A stretch of DNA of 64,000 bases. Source: Marimonas arenosa. GTDB taxonomy: Bacteria; Pseudomonadota; Alphaproteobacteria; Rhodobacterales; Rhodobacteraceae. Numbering within the stretch: the first letter of the stretch is position 1; every line of letters begins with the position of its first letter. The position numbers and the translations under genes were made by a program. The DNA is taken from NCBI RefSeq assembly GCF_030848945.1, contig NZ_JANHAX010000002.1:62001-126000 (forward strand). The letters run 5' to 3'. Below, piece after piece: positions 7,422 to 16,429 of the stretch. The notes beneath the pieces are model-generated. The model saw only the letters and a program-made list of their open reading frames with translations, had not been told where the DNA came from and made no database searches.

Positions 7422-7946
7422 ATGTTTGACACGATGACATCCACCAAGATTATCGGCGCTTTCTGCGGATCGTTGCTGATCCTGATGCTGGGCAAATGGG
7501 CCGCGGAAAGCCTTTATTCGATGGGCGGCGGCCACGGCGATGAGCACCACGCGGCCTATGTGATCGAAGTGGAAGGCGGTGACGACCATGGCGCCGAGGA
7601 AGAAGAGGCCGGCCCGACCCTTGAAGAACTGCTGGCAGAGGCCGACGTCGCCAAGGGCGCGAAGGTGTTCGGCAAGTGCAAAGCGTGCCACAAGATCGAG
7701 GATGGCGCCAACGCAACCGGTCCGCACCTGTTTGGCGTGGTCGGCCGCACCATCGGCTCGGTCGCCGGTTTCGGCTATTCCGGCAACCTGAACCAGGTCG
7801 GCGAGATCTGGGATGCGGCGGCGCTGAACGCGTTTCTGATCAGCCCGAAGGCGGCTGCACCGGGCACGTCGATGAGCTTCGGCGGCCTCAAGAAAGACAC
7901 TGACCGCGCCGACCTGATCGCCTATCTCGACAGCCTCGACGACTGA
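7422..7946 (+). CDS. cycM: Membrane-anchored class I cytochrome c (c552/CycM type)
   Basis: 174 residues. An uncleaved N-terminal membrane anchor (about residues 8-25) is followed by a Gly/His and Glu/Asp-rich linker (36-70) and a class I cytochrome c domain with haem motif CKACH (Cys86, Cys89, His90) and a Met ligand in the SMSFGG segment near the C-terminus. Size and layout match membrane-bound cytochrome c552 of Paracoccus, which carries electrons from the bc1 complex to terminal oxidases. It could therefore serve the cbb3 oxidase encoded 11 kb away, which is inference. The ATG at 7422 is used; a second ATG four codons later is possible. Divergent from pheA; a strong terminator follows. 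Confidence 0.87.
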   Translation: MFDTMTSTKIIGAFCGSLLILMLGKWAAESLYSMGGGHGDEHHAAYVIEVEGGDDHGAEEEEAGPTLEELLAEADVAKGAKVFGKCKACHKIEDGANATGPHLFGVVGRTIGSVAGFGYSGNLNQVGEIWDAAALNAFLISPKAAAPGTSMSFGGLKKDTDRADLIAYLDSLDD

Positions 7947-7965
7947 TCCGGGCAAAACAGTTGCG

Positions 7966-7997
7966 AAAAAGCCGCCGGCACCCGCCCGGCGGCTTTT
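7966..7997 (+). terminator. Rho-independent terminator of cycM
   Basis: GCCGCCGG (7971-7978) and CCGGCGGC (7986-7993) form a perfect 8-bp GC stem preceded by five A and followed by TTTT. It starts 20 bp after the cycM stop codon and may work in both directions. Confidence 0.9.
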
Positions 7998-8133
7998 CTG
8001 TGCCGGTTCTCGCGACGGGCGCGTGTCATTCACGCCAGATCACGCATTCTCAACTTGAATGTCGCGGAGCGGGGCTTTTAGCTTATATAACAAAACGGCC
8101 CCGGCATAGCGGGGCGGCAGGAGGATGAGCGAT

Positions 8134-10032
8134 ATGCGGAAATCGCAAAGCGCAGGTCGCGCCATGGAGGGCCCACATACAAGGGCGACGTTTGGATTGA
8201 TTCTGGCCGTGCTGGCGGCATTGGCGGTGGCGCTGCCGCTCCGGGCCGAAGAGAAGATCATCCGCAGCCACGGGATTTCGACCTTCGGAGATCTGAAATA
8301 TCCGGCCGATTTCGAAAATTTCGACTATGTGAACCCGGACGCGCCCAAGGGTGGCGAGTTTTCGACCTGGGCGTTTGGCACCTTCGACAGTCTGAGCCCC
8401 TTTATCCTGAAGGGAAACGCGGCGGCCGGAGCGACGATTTTCTTCGACAGTCTGATGAGTGGGTCGATGGACGAGCCGGATTCGATGTACGGACTCCTGG
8501 CGCATACGGTGGAATATCCCGAGAATCGGGAATGGGCGATCTTCCACCTGCGGCCAGAGGCGAGCTTTTCGGACGGCACGAAGGTGACGGCGCAGGATGT
8601 GGTGTTTTCTTTCGAGACGCTGCGCGACAAAGGCCAGCCGGCCTACAAGGTGACGTTCCGTGACTTCATCGGTGCCGAGGCGCTGGATGATCACAGGGTG
8701 AAATTCAGTTTCAAGCCCGAGGGCGCGCTGCGCGAGCTTATCCTGACCGCAGCCGGTCTGCCGGTGTTCTCGAAAGCCTACTACGATACCCGCGATTTCA
8801 CCGAATCGACGCTGGAACCATCGCTGGGCTCGGGACCTTACATGCTCGACAAGGTCGAGCCCGGGCGGACGGTGAGTTACAAGCGGCGCGACGATTACTG
8901 GGCCAAGGATCTGCCGGTGAATGTCGGGCAGAACAATTTCGACACGATCAAGATCGAGTATTTCGGCGACTACACCAGCGCGTTCGAAGCCTTCAAGGGC
9001 GGGGCCTATACCTATCGAGAGGAATTCCTGTCGAAGCTCTGGGCGACTTCCTATGACTTCCCGGCGATCGACAAGGGTTGGGTCAAGGTCGAGACCCTAC
9101 CCGACGGCAATCCGGCGGGCACGCAGGGCTTCTTTTTCAACCTGCGGCGCGAAAAGTTCAGCGACTCTCGTGTTCGCGAAGCGATCGAGCTGGCGTTCAA
9201 TTTCGAATGGTCGAACCAGAGCCTGTTCTATGGGCTTTACACCAGGACCGACAGTTTCTGGGAAAACTCGACGATCCAAGCCGAGGGCATGCCGTCGCCC
9301 GAAGAACTGGCGATTCTGGAGCCGTTCCGGGGGCAGGTGCCCGATGATGTGTTCACCGAGCCGGCCTATGTTCCGGCGGTGTCGCGGGACCGTGCGGTGG
9401 GTGACCGCAAGAACCTGCGCGCAGCCGGTCAGCTTCTGGACGAGGCGGGTTGGGCCGTCGGCAGCGACGGGCTGCGCCGCAACGCTTCGGGCGAGGTGCT
9501 GAGCATCGAGTTTCTCAATGACAGCCCGTCGTTCGAGCGGATCATTTTGCCATTTATCGACAACCTCAAGCGGCTGGGGATCGATGCGACCTCGGAACGG
9601 GTGGATTCGGCGCAGGCGCAGGAGCGCGAGAAGAAGTTCGACTTCGATGTCGTCATCAACCGCTATTCGATGTCATTCACGCCGGGGGTAGAACTGCGGC
9701 AGATCTTCGGGTCGCAGTCGGCGGATCTCGAAGGCTCGGCCAACCTGATGGGACTGAAGAACGAAGCGGTCGATGCGTTGATTGAGAAGATCATTGCGGC
9801 CAAGACCCGCGAGGAGCTGAATCACACCGTCAAGGCGCTGGACCGGGTTCTGCGGGCGATGCATATCTGGGTGCCGCAATGGTACAAGGCCTCGCACAAC
9901 ATTGCCTATTTTGACTTGTTCGAGCGTCCTTACACCGACAACCCGCCGCCCAGCACGCTGGGGGAAACCGCGATCTGGTGGTACAACGCCGAGAAGGCGG
10001 AGAAGCTGAATGCGGCGGGGGCGCTGCAGTAA
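8134..10032 (+). CDS. yejA: Oligopeptide/microcin C-type ABC transporter, periplasmic binding protein
   Basis: 632 residues from the ATG at 8134. This start has AGGAGG nine bases upstream, whereas the ATG at 8125 directly abuts that site. A signal peptide follows (hydrophobic core FGLILAVLAALAVALPLRA). The mature protein begins with RSHGISTFGDLKYPADFENFDYVNP in spirit of YejA, a long group of the SBP_bac_5 family; the segment NPDAPKGGEFSTWAFG is typical. It captures peptides in the periplasm for YejBEF. Length is normal for YejA. It is the first gene of yejABEF, with yejB 3 bp downstream. Substrate range cannot be read from the sequence. Confidence 0.9.
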   Translation: MRKSQSAGRAMEGPHTRATFGLILAVLAALAVALPLRAEEKIIRSHGISTFGDLKYPADFENFDYVNPDAPKGGEFSTWAFGTFDSLSPFILKGNAAAGATIFFDSLMSGSMDEPDSMYGLLAHTVEYPENREWAIFHLRPEASFSDGTKVTAQDVVFSFETLRDKGQPAYKVTFRDFIGAEALDDHRVKFSFKPEGALRELILTAAGLPVFSKAYYDTRDFTESTLEPSLGSGPYMLDKVEPGRTVSYKRRDDYWAKDLPVNVGQNNFDTIKIEYFGDYTSAFEAFKGGAYTYREEFLSKLWATSYDFPAIDKGWVKVETLPDGNPAGTQGFFFNLRREKFSDSRVREAIELAFNFEWSNQSLFYGLYTRTDSFWENSTIQAEGMPSPEELAILEPFRGQVPDDVFTEPAYVPAVSRDRAVGDRKNLRAAGQLLDEAGWAVGSDGLRRNASGEVLSIEFLNDSPSFERIILPFIDNLKRLGIDATSERVDSAQAQEREKKFDFDVVINRYSMSFTPGVELRQIFGSQSADLEGSANLMGLKNEAVDALIEKIIAAKTREELNHTVKALDRVLRAMHIWVPQWYKASHNIAYFDLFERPYTDNPPPSTLGETAIWWYNAEKAEKLNAAGALQ

Positions 10033-10035
10033 GCG

Positions 10036-11124
10036 ATGGGCGCCTATATCCTCCGACGGCTGTTGCTGATCATTCCCACGCTTCTGGGGATCATGATCAT
10101 CAATTTCACGCTGGTGCAGTTCGTGCCGGGCGGACCGGTGGAGCAGATCATCGCGCAGCTTCAGGGCCATGGCGACGTGACCGAGGGGTTTGCCGGCGGC
10201 AGCGATGCCGGAGGTCCGACGACGCCGACGGGCGGCGATGACCAATCGGTCGGATCGCGCGGGTTGCCGCCGGAATTCATCGCCCAGCTGGAAAAAGAGT
10301 TCGGCTTCGACAAGCCGCCGCTGCAGCGGTTTCTTGACATGATGTGGCGGTATATGCGGCTGGATTTCGGCGAAAGCTATTTCCGCTCGATCGGGGTGAT
10401 CGACCTGGTGATCGAGAAGATGCCGGTGAGTATCACGCTGGGTCTGTGGAGCACGCTGATCGCCTATATCGTGTCGATCCCGCTGGGAATCCGCAAAGCG
10501 GTCAAGGATGGCAGCGCGTTTGATACCTGGACCAGCGGGGCGATCATCGTGGCCTATGCCATCCCGGGGTTCCTGTTCGCGATCCTGTTGCTGGTGCTGT
10601 TTGCCGGGGGCTCTTTTTGGCAGGTCTTCCCGCTGCGCGGGCTGACCAGCGACAATTGGGATGAGCTGAGTGCCTGGGGCAGGGTGGCGGACTATTTCTG
10701 GCACATCACCCTGCCGGTCGTGGCCTCGACCATCTCGGCCTTTGCGACGCTGACGCTGCTGACCAAGAACAGCTTTCTTGACGAGATCAAGAAGCACTAC
10801 GTGATTACCGCGCGGGCCAAGGGGCTGAGCGAAGGTCGAGTGCTTTATGGTCATGTCTTCCGCAACGCCATGCTGATCGTGATCGCTGGCTTCCCGGCGG
10901 TGTTCATCGGGGTGTTTTTCGGCGGCTCTCTGATCATCGAGACGATTTTCTCGCTCGACGGGCTGGGGCGGCTGGGCTTCGAGGCCGCGGTGGCACGGGA
11001 TTACCCGGTGATGTTCGGCACGCTGTTCATCTTTGGCCTCATTGGCCTGATCGTCGGGCTCCTGAGTGACTTGATGTATGTGTTGGTCGATCCGCGGATC
11101 GATTTCGAGCGGAGGGAGGGGTAG
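10036..11124 (+). CDS. yejB: YejB-type ABC transporter permease
   Basis: 362 residues. The N-terminus ([23 protein letters not shown]) is the first membrane helix of DppB/OppB-type permeases. A Gly/Thr-rich periplasmic insert (about residues 55-80) is characteristic of YejB. Further helices and the cytoplasmic EAA loop ([22 protein letters not shown], around 256-277) that docks on the ATPase are visible. It pairs with YejE in the membrane. The gene starts 3 bp after yejA and is followed by an unusually long 100-bp gap before yejE. Confidence 0.92.
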   Translation: MGAYILRRLLLIIPTLLGIMIINFTLVQFVPGGPVEQIIAQLQGHGDVTEGFAGGSDAGGPTTPTGGDDQSVGSRGLPPEFIAQLEKEFGFDKPPLQRFLDMMWRYMRLDFGESYFRSIGVIDLVIEKMPVSITLGLWSTLIAYIVSIPLGIRKAVKDGSAFDTWTSGAIIVAYAIPGFLFAILLLVLFAGGSFWQVFPLRGLTSDNWDELSAWGRVADYFWHITLPVVASTISAFATLTLLTKNSFLDEIKKHYVITARAKGLSEGRVLYGHVFRNAMLIVIAGFPAVFIGVFFGGSLIIETIFSLDGLGRLGFEAAVARDYPVMFGTLFIFGLIGLIVGLLSDLMYVLVDPRIDFERREG

Positions 11125-11196
11125 TGGGTTTCCCTATTGAGATGAATCCGATTTTGCTGCCTCTCGCCTTCGGCTCGAACGCGAAATCCGATACCG

Positions 11197-11220
11197 GTGT
11201 TTCCCTGAAAAAGGAAACGC
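11197..11220 (+). promoter_or_regulatory. Hairpin including the ribosome-binding site of yejE
   Basis: GTGTTTCC (11197-11204) pairs with GGAAACGC (11213-11220) over 8 bp with one G-U pair and an 8-nt loop. The 3' arm contains the AAGGA-type site of yejE, whose ATG is 4 nt further on. The structure sits in the only sizeable gap of the operon and may tune YejE output relative to YejB. Confidence 0.4.
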
Positions 11221-11224
11221 ATTG

Positions 11225-12331
11225 ATGGCGCTGTCGCCGCTCAACGAGCGCCGCTGGCGCAGCTTTCGCCGCAACGGGCGGGCCTTCTGGTCGCTGATCG
11301 TCTTCTGCGTGCTGTTCGGGTTGAGCCTCTGTGCCGAGTTCATCGCCAACGACAAGCCGATCCTGGTGAAATACCGCGGCGATTTCTACATGCCGATCTT
11401 CAAGTTCTATCCGGAGACGACGTTCGGCGGGGATTTCCAGACCGAAGCCGTCTATCGCGACCCGGAGGTGAAATGTCTGATCATCACCGGCGGACTGGAA
11501 GACTGTTTCGACGATCCCGAGGCGCTGATCGAGGACGCGGCGGATAGCGAGGTCGGCGGAGAGACAATCGCCAAGGGCTGGGAGTTGTGGCCGCCGGTTC
11601 CGTATTCCTTTGACACCCCGGTCGATCGTCCCGGCGCGGCACCCTTGCCGCCGGGAGAAGGCAACCTGCTGGGCACCGACGACACCAAGCGCGACGTGCT
11701 GGCGCGGGTGATCTATGGCTTCCGACTGTCGATCCTGTTCACGCTGCTGGTGACGGTACTGGCAAGCGTGCTGGGGATTATCGCGGGGGCGGTGCAGGGC
11801 TATTTCGGCGGTTGGCTCGACCTGATCTTCCAACGGATCATCGAGATCTGGGGGGCGACACCGCAGCTTTACGTGATCATCATCCTGTTTGCGGTGCTGG
11901 GGCGAAGTTTCTGGCTGCTGGTCTTCATCACCGTGCTGTTCGGTTGGACGGCGCTGGTGGGCGTGGTCCGGGCCGAGTTCCTCAGGGCGCGGAACCTTGA
12001 ATATGTGCGGGCGGCGAAGGCACTAGGGGTATCGAACGCTACGATCATGTTCCGTCACATGCTGCCGAACGCCATGGTGGCGACACTGACCATGCTGCCC
12101 TTCATCGTCACCGGCACGATCTCGCTTCTGGCGGGGCTCGACTTTCTGGGCTTCGGGCTGCCGTCGTCGTTGCCGTCGCTGGGGGAACTGACGTTGCAGG
12201 CCAAGCAGAACCTGCACGCGCCATGGCTCGCGTTCACCGCGTTCTTCACCTTTGCCATCATGCTGTCGCTGCTGGTCTTCATCTTCGAGGGCGTGCGCGA
12301 TGCTTTCGATCCGAGGAAGACGTTTCAATGA
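11225..12331 (+). CDS. yejE: YejE-type ABC transporter permease
   Basis: 368 residues. The first membrane helix (RAFWSLIVFCVLFGLSL) is followed by a long periplasmic domain (about 45-150) that is typical of YejE, then a TLLVTVLASVLGIIAG helix, further helices and the EAA loop (YVRAAKALGVSNATIMFRHM). It forms the permease pair with YejB. ATG at 11225 is preferred over the TTG at 11222 because AAGGA lies eight bases before it. Its stop overlaps the start of yejF by 4 bp (ATGA), showing translational coupling. Confidence 0.92.
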   Translation: MALSPLNERRWRSFRRNGRAFWSLIVFCVLFGLSLCAEFIANDKPILVKYRGDFYMPIFKFYPETTFGGDFQTEAVYRDPEVKCLIITGGLEDCFDDPEALIEDAADSEVGGETIAKGWELWPPVPYSFDTPVDRPGAAPLPPGEGNLLGTDDTKRDVLARVIYGFRLSILFTLLVTVLASVLGIIAGAVQGYFGGWLDLIFQRIIEIWGATPQLYVIIILFAVLGRSFWLLVFITVLFGWTALVGVVRAEFLRARNLEYVRAAKALGVSNATIMFRHMLPNAMVATLTMLPFIVTGTISLLAGLDFLGFGLPSSLPSLGELTLQAKQNLHAPWLAFTAFFTFAIMLSLLVFIFEGVRDAFDPRKTFQ

Positions 12332-13923
12332 GTCTTCTCGAGGTGCGCAACGTGTCGGTGGCCTTCCGCCAGGACGGCAAGGTCAACCAGGCGGTGAAGG
12401 GGGTTTCGTTCACCGTCGACCGCGGCGAGACGGTGGCCCTGGTGGGCGAGAGCGGCTCGGGAAAGTCGGTCTCGGCGCTGTCGACCGTGTCGCTGCTGCC
12501 GTCGAGCGCCGAGATCGAAGGCTCGGTGCTGTACGACGGACAGGAGATGATCGGAGCGAAGGAAAGCGTGCTGCGCGATGTGCGGGGCAACGACATCTCG
12601 TTCATCTTCCAGGAGCCGATGACCAGCCTCAATCCGCTGCACACGATCGAGAAACAGCTTTCCGAGAGCATCCTGCTGCACCAGGGGATTGCGGGCGACA
12701 AGGCGCGGGCGCGGATACTCGAACTGCTGCAGAAGGTCGGCATCCGCGATGCAGAAAGCCGGCTCGGGGCCTATCCGCATCAGCTTTCCGGCGGACAGCG
12801 GCAGCGGGTGATGATCGCCATGGCGCTGGCCAACAAGCCCGACATCCTGATCGCGGACGAGCCCACGACGGCGCTCGACGTGACGATCCAGGCGCAGATC
12901 CTCGAGTTGCTGGCCGAACTGAAACGCACCGAAAACATGGGGCTTCTGTTCATCACTCATGACCTCGGCATCGTGCAACGTTTCGCCGAAAAGGTCTGCG
13001 TCATGAAGGACGGCGAGATCGTCGAGGCCGGGCCGACGGCCGAAATTTTCGCGTCGCCGCAGCATCCCTATACCAAGAAACTCCTCAGCGCGCGGGCGGT
13101 CGGGCAGCCGGCGCCGGTGCCGGAGGGAGCCGAAACACTGGTTGAGACTCGGGGCCTGAAAGTGTGGTTCCCGATCCAGCGCGGGTTTTTCAAGCGGACG
13201 GTCGGCCATGTCAAGGCGGTGAACGATGCCACCATTGACGTGCGTGCCGGCGAGACGCTTGGAATCGTGGGGGAATCCGGGTCGGGCAAGACGACGTTGG
13301 CACTGGCGATCATGCGGCTGATCTTGTCGGAAGGCAGCATCACCTATCGCGGCGAGAATGTGCGGGCCTGGTCGACCCGCAAACTGCGCGATCTCAGGCG
13401 CGAGATGCAGATCGTGTTTCAGGATCCTTACGGGTCGCTTTCGCCGCGGATGAGTTGCGAGCAGATCATCGCCGAGGGACTGGGAGTGCATGGCCATCCG
13501 GGTGGCCGGAACGAACGCGACCTGGTGGCGGAGGTGATGGAGGAAGTGGGACTCGACCCCGCCACGATGGACCGCTATCCGCACGAGTTCTCGGGCGGGC
13601 AGCGGCAGCGGATCGCGATTGCTCGGGCCATGATCCTGCGGCCGCACCTGCTGGTTCTGGATGAGCCGACGAGCGCGCTGGACATGACGGTGCAGGTGCA
13701 GATCGTGGACCTGCTGCGGGCCCTGCAAGTGAAATACGGGCTGGCCTATCTGTTCATCAGCCACGACCTCAACGTGGTCCGAGCCATGAGCCACAAGATG
13801 ATCGTGATGAAACAGGGCGATATCGTCGAGGCGGGCGCGGCGCAGCAGCTGTTCGAGAACCCGCAGACCGACTATGCCAAGACGCTGCTGGCGGCGGCGC
13901 TGGACCTGAAGGCGGAAGTCTGA
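12328..13923 (+). CDS. yejF: YejF-type ABC transporter, tandem ATP-binding protein
   Basis: 531 residues with two complete nucleotide-binding domains. The first has Walker A GESGSGKS near residue 38 and signature LSGGQRQR with [10 protein letters not shown]; the second has GESGSGKT near 316 and FSGGQRQR with [10 protein letters not shown]. Each domain ends with an oligopeptide-transporter C-terminal segment (HPYTKKLL). It hydrolyses ATP for the YejBE permease. The ATG at 12328 overlaps the yejE stop. A long hairpin element follows 15 bp downstream and probably ends the operon. Confidence 0.94.
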   Translation: MSLLEVRNVSVAFRQDGKVNQAVKGVSFTVDRGETVALVGESGSGKSVSALSTVSLLPSSAEIEGSVLYDGQEMIGAKESVLRDVRGNDISFIFQEPMTSLNPLHTIEKQLSESILLHQGIAGDKARARILELLQKVGIRDAESRLGAYPHQLSGGQRQRVMIAMALANKPDILIADEPTTALDVTIQAQILELLAELKRTENMGLLFITHDLGIVQRFAEKVCVMKDGEIVEAGPTAEIFASPQHPYTKKLLSARAVGQPAPVPEGAETLVETRGLKVWFPIQRGFFKRTVGHVKAVNDATIDVRAGETLGIVGESGSGKTTLALAIMRLILSEGSITYRGENVRAWSTRKLRDLRREMQIVFQDPYGSLSPRMSCEQIIAEGLGVHGHPGGRNERDLVAEVMEEVGLDPATMDRYPHEFSGGQRQRIAIARAMILRPHLLVLDEPTSALDMTVQVQIVDLLRALQVKYGLAYLFISHDLNVVRAMSHKMIVMKQGDIVEAGAAQQLFENPQTDYAKTLLAAALDLKAEV

Positions 13924-13937
13924 GCCGACAGGACGCG

Positions 13938-13984
13938 CCCCCTCGGCAGTCCGCCCACCCACCCGCCCCGGACCGCCGAGGGGG
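13938..13984 (+). repeat. Hairpin with G-quadruplex-capable loop after yejF (copy A)
   Basis: CCCCCTCGGC (13938-13947) and GCCGAGGGGG (13975-13984) are perfect 10-bp arms, extended by GTCC/GGAC inside. The 27-nt loop contains CCCACCCACCCGCCCC (13954-13969), which on the minus strand reads GGGGCGGGTGGGTGGG, four G-tracts with single-base loops. The same architecture recurs at 57489-57541. There is no T-run, so classical termination is not indicated, but its position after yejF suits an operon end. Confidence 0.7.
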
Positions 13985-14030
13985 CTTGGAATCCTATCCG
14001 GGACCACTATGCCAGCGGACAACGGAGATT

Positions 14031-14052
14031 GAGTATTTTCGCCAAGAAAGAG
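14031..14052. repeat. Dispersed intergenic box, copy 1
   Basis: GAGTATTTTCGCCAAGAA followed by AGAG resembles the intergenic sequences at 26590-26611 (GAGTATTTTCGGCAAGAT, then GAAG) and 59505-59526. It lies just before the convergent nuclease-family gene. Function unknown. Confidence 0.45.
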
Positions 14053-14075
14053 ACCCGTGTGGCGGGCGTGCCGGC

Positions 14076-14990
14076 TCAGTCCAGATCGACGTAGATCAGC
14101 GCGTGGTCCGAAGCATGCGGGCGGTGATGGCCGGTACCGGCCAGGCGGGGACCTGTGTACCGACTGGTCTCGAAGCCCAGGCCTTGGCGCAGGATGATCG
14201 GCCTCGCCGCGGCGTTGGCCGCCGCGAGCGCGGGCGAGGCCAAGAGCTTGTCCGGGGCCGCGTAGAGACGGGCCTGCGGTTGATGGTAGGACCAGCGTTC
14301 GGCGTCCGGCAGGCGGTCAACCAGGCTTTCGGAAAAGGGCGGCAGCAACGGCGCGATGGCGCGGTGGCGGCTTTCCGGCGCATCGCGGGGATCGTTGAGG
14401 TCGCCCAGCACCAGCCAGCGCGCGGTCACGGGATCGGCAAAGCGGGTCTCGATCAGGTGGCGCACGGCCAGTGCCTCGGCCCGGCGGGTGGACCAGGCCA
14501 CGTCCGGGTCTGGGTAGGGCGCCTTGAAGTGACAGGCAAAGAGGGTGAGGTCGTCAAGCTCGATTTCGAGACAATCCCGGCGGAACACCGGCTCGTCGGG
14601 TGCGAGGCCGAGGGCCGGGTCGATCCCGGCCTGCGCGGCCGTCAACCCGGCATGCGACCTGATCCGGATCGGTCGCAAACGGGCGAGAACCGCAAGATCG
14701 AGACCGCGGCCGTCATTGCCGGGCAGGCAAGTGCGGTGGGGATAGTGCACGCCGGACGGGACAAGGTGACGACGATGGAAATGTTCGAGAGTTTCGGCAT
14801 CGAAAACTTCCTGCAGCACCAGCAGATCGGCCTCGGCGTCGCGGATCAGCGCGGCGGTGAGGCGGCGGTCGAGAACGTCGAGCGCCTCTGCCATCGGGCC
14901 GGTGTCGCCGGGCGTATCACCGTCGCGGGCGCCGTCGAGATGATCACCGCGCAGGCGCATGTTCTGGACGTTGAGCGTGGCGATGCGCAT
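14076..14990 (-). CDS. Endonuclease/exonuclease/phosphatase family protein
   Basis: 304 residues. The EEP-fold motifs are in order: TLNVQNM at the N-terminus (5-11, metal/phosphate-binding Asn), LQEV near 60 (catalytic Glu), a central H in ACHFK, LGDLND near 198 (Asp/Asn) and SDHALIYVDLD at the extreme C-terminus (catalytic Asp-His). All expected catalytic residues are present. Members hydrolyse phosphodiesters in DNA, RNA, lipids or small molecules; the substrate here is not predictable. No signal peptide. It lies 17 bp downstream of hemN on the same strand and may be the second gene of that transcript. Confidence 0.82.
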   Translation of the reverse strand: MRIATLNVQNMRLRGDHLDGARDGDTPGDTGPMAEALDVLDRRLTAALIRDAEADLLVLQEVFDAETLEHFHRRHLVPSGVHYPHRTCLPGNDGRGLDLAVLARLRPIRIRSHAGLTAAQAGIDPALGLAPDEPVFRRDCLEIELDDLTLFACHFKAPYPDPDVAWSTRRAEALAVRHLIETRFADPVTARWLVLGDLNDPRDAPESRHRAIAPLLPPFSESLVDRLPDAERWSYHQPQARLYAAPDKLLASPALAAANAAARPIILRQGLGFETSRYTGPRLAGTGHHRPHASDHALIYVDLD

Positions 14991-15007
14991 GAGATCGCCT
15001 CTCAGGG

Positions 15008-16363
15008 TCAGATGGCCGAGCTGTGCCCGGCCTTGGAAAGATCATAGGCGTCGAAAGCCCGCGCGATCATCCGGGTCAGTGGACGGGCCTTGATCGGGAT
15101 CGTGAGGCCGTTGCCGCTGATCTTGAGGATGTTCCGAAACTCGGCATTGGCGGCTTCGAACATCGTGTAGAGCGCGTCGCGCGAGATGTCATGCTCGCGC
15201 AGAATCTCGCGGGTATCAATGCGGAAGTCGCACATCAACATCTCGATCATTCGGGCGCGGAGCTTGTCCTCGTCGGTGAAGACGTGGCCGCGGGCGGTGG
15301 AGAAGCGCCCGTCGCGGATCGCCGCGGTATGGGCCGAGGTGGCCGGCGCGTTCTGGGCATAACCCTGCGGGAAGCGCGAGATCGATGAGGCGCCGACCCC
15401 GATCAGAACCTCGGCCGGGTCGTCGGTATAGCCCTGGAAGTTGCGGCGCAGCTTGCCGGCCTTCTGCGCCACCGCGAGGCCGTCCTCGGGTGTGGCAAAA
15501 TGGTCGATGCCAATCTCGACGTAGTTGTCCCAGAGAAACAGTTTGCGGGCGGTCTCGAACAGCGCCAAGCGCTCTTGCGGGGTGGGCAGCTTGTCCGACG
15601 GAATCATCTGCTGGCGCTTGGCCATCCAGGGCACGTGGGCATAGCCATAGAGCGCCACCCGGTCAGGCGACAGCGCCAGCAGCTTCTGAACGCTTTCGGT
15701 GATCCGCGCGTTGGACTGGTCAGGCAGGCCGAACAGGATATCGGCGTTCAAGGAATGTACGCCGCGGGCACGAATCTCCGCGACCGCGTCGCGGGTGATG
15801 TCGAAGCTTTGGATCCGGCCGATGGTCTGCTGAATCTCGTCGTGGAAATCCTGCACCCCGATCGAGGCCCGGTTCATGCCGGCACCGGCGAGCGCATCGA
15901 GCCGCGGGCCATCGATCTCGTTGGGATCGATCTCGACGGAAAACTCGTAATCGTCGGCGAAGGCCGCAATCTCTGCGATGGTGCCGGCAAGGTCCTGCAT
16001 CATCGGCGCGGTCAGCAGCGTCGGCGTGCCGCCGCCCCAATGCAGCCGAGACAGCCGCACACCCGCCGGCAGTTCGGCCTTGAGCAGGGCCAGTTCGCTC
16101 TTCAGGGTTTCAAGATAGGCCTGCACCGGCGCGTCGCTTTGCGTGCCTTGCGTTCGGCAGGCGCAGAACCAGCACAACCGCCGGCAGAAAGGCACGTGAA
16201 CGTAGAGGGATATCGCCGAATCAGGGGCGATGTCCCGGATCCAACGCGAGAAATCCCCCGGTCCGACCGAGGAATTGAAATGCGGTGCCGTGGGGTAACT
16301 CGTGTAACGCGGGACTTTCGCGTCAAATAGACCCATTTCGGCGAGTTGCGTTTTCGTAACCAT
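15008..16363 (-). CDS. hemN: Oxygen-independent coproporphyrinogen III oxidase
   Basis: 451 residues, a normal HemN. The radical-SAM cluster motif is Cys60-x3-Cys64-x2-Cys67 (CRRLCWFCAC), followed by a GGGTPT motif near 110 and a C-terminal HemN domain. It oxidatively decarboxylates coproporphyrinogen III without oxygen in haem synthesis. The VPRYTSYPTAPHF segment near the start (18-29) is characteristic of genuine HemN rather than HemW. The gene is divergent from fnrL with a perfect FNR box between them, so expression under low oxygen is expected. The ATG at 16363 gives the conserved N-terminus. Confidence 0.95.
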   Translation of the reverse strand: MVTKTQLAEMGLFDAKVPRYTSYPTAPHFNSSVGPGDFSRWIRDIAPDSAISLYVHVPFCRRLCWFCACRTQGTQSDAPVQAYLETLKSELALLKAELPAGVRLSRLHWGGGTPTLLTAPMMQDLAGTIAEIAAFADDYEFSVEIDPNEIDGPRLDALAGAGMNRASIGVQDFHDEIQQTIGRIQSFDITRDAVAEIRARGVHSLNADILFGLPDQSNARITESVQKLLALSPDRVALYGYAHVPWMAKRQQMIPSDKLPTPQERLALFETARKLFLWDNYVEIGIDHFATPEDGLAVAQKAGKLRRNFQGYTDDPAEVLIGVGASSISRFPQGYAQNAPATSAHTAAIRDGRFSTARGHVFTDEDKLRARMIEMLMCDFRIDTREILREHDISRDALYTMFEAANAEFRNILKISGNGLTIPIKARPLTRMIARAFDAYDLSKAGHSSAI

Positions 16364-16398
16364 CGGCGTAGCGTTATGAGACGATCAGGGCGAGAGCC

Positions 16399-16412
16399 TT
16401 GATGCAGATCAA
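16399..16412. promoter_or_regulatory. Perfect FNR box between hemN and fnrL
   Basis: TTGATGCAGATCAA matches the FNR consensus TTGAT-N4-ATCAA exactly. It is centred about 42 bp upstream of the hemN start and 24 bp upstream of the fnrL start. Positive control of hemN and autoregulation of fnrL are the likely roles; which gene is activated or repressed cannot be told from sequence. Confidence 0.9.
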
Positions 16413-16429
16413 ACGCGCGAACAGACCAC

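Noticed and set aside
12325..14022. 565-codon minus-strand frame over yejF
   Set aside because: Antisense shadow of the tandem ATPase; a similar shadow occurs over the second ATPase gene at 59517-61340, as expected for this gene type.
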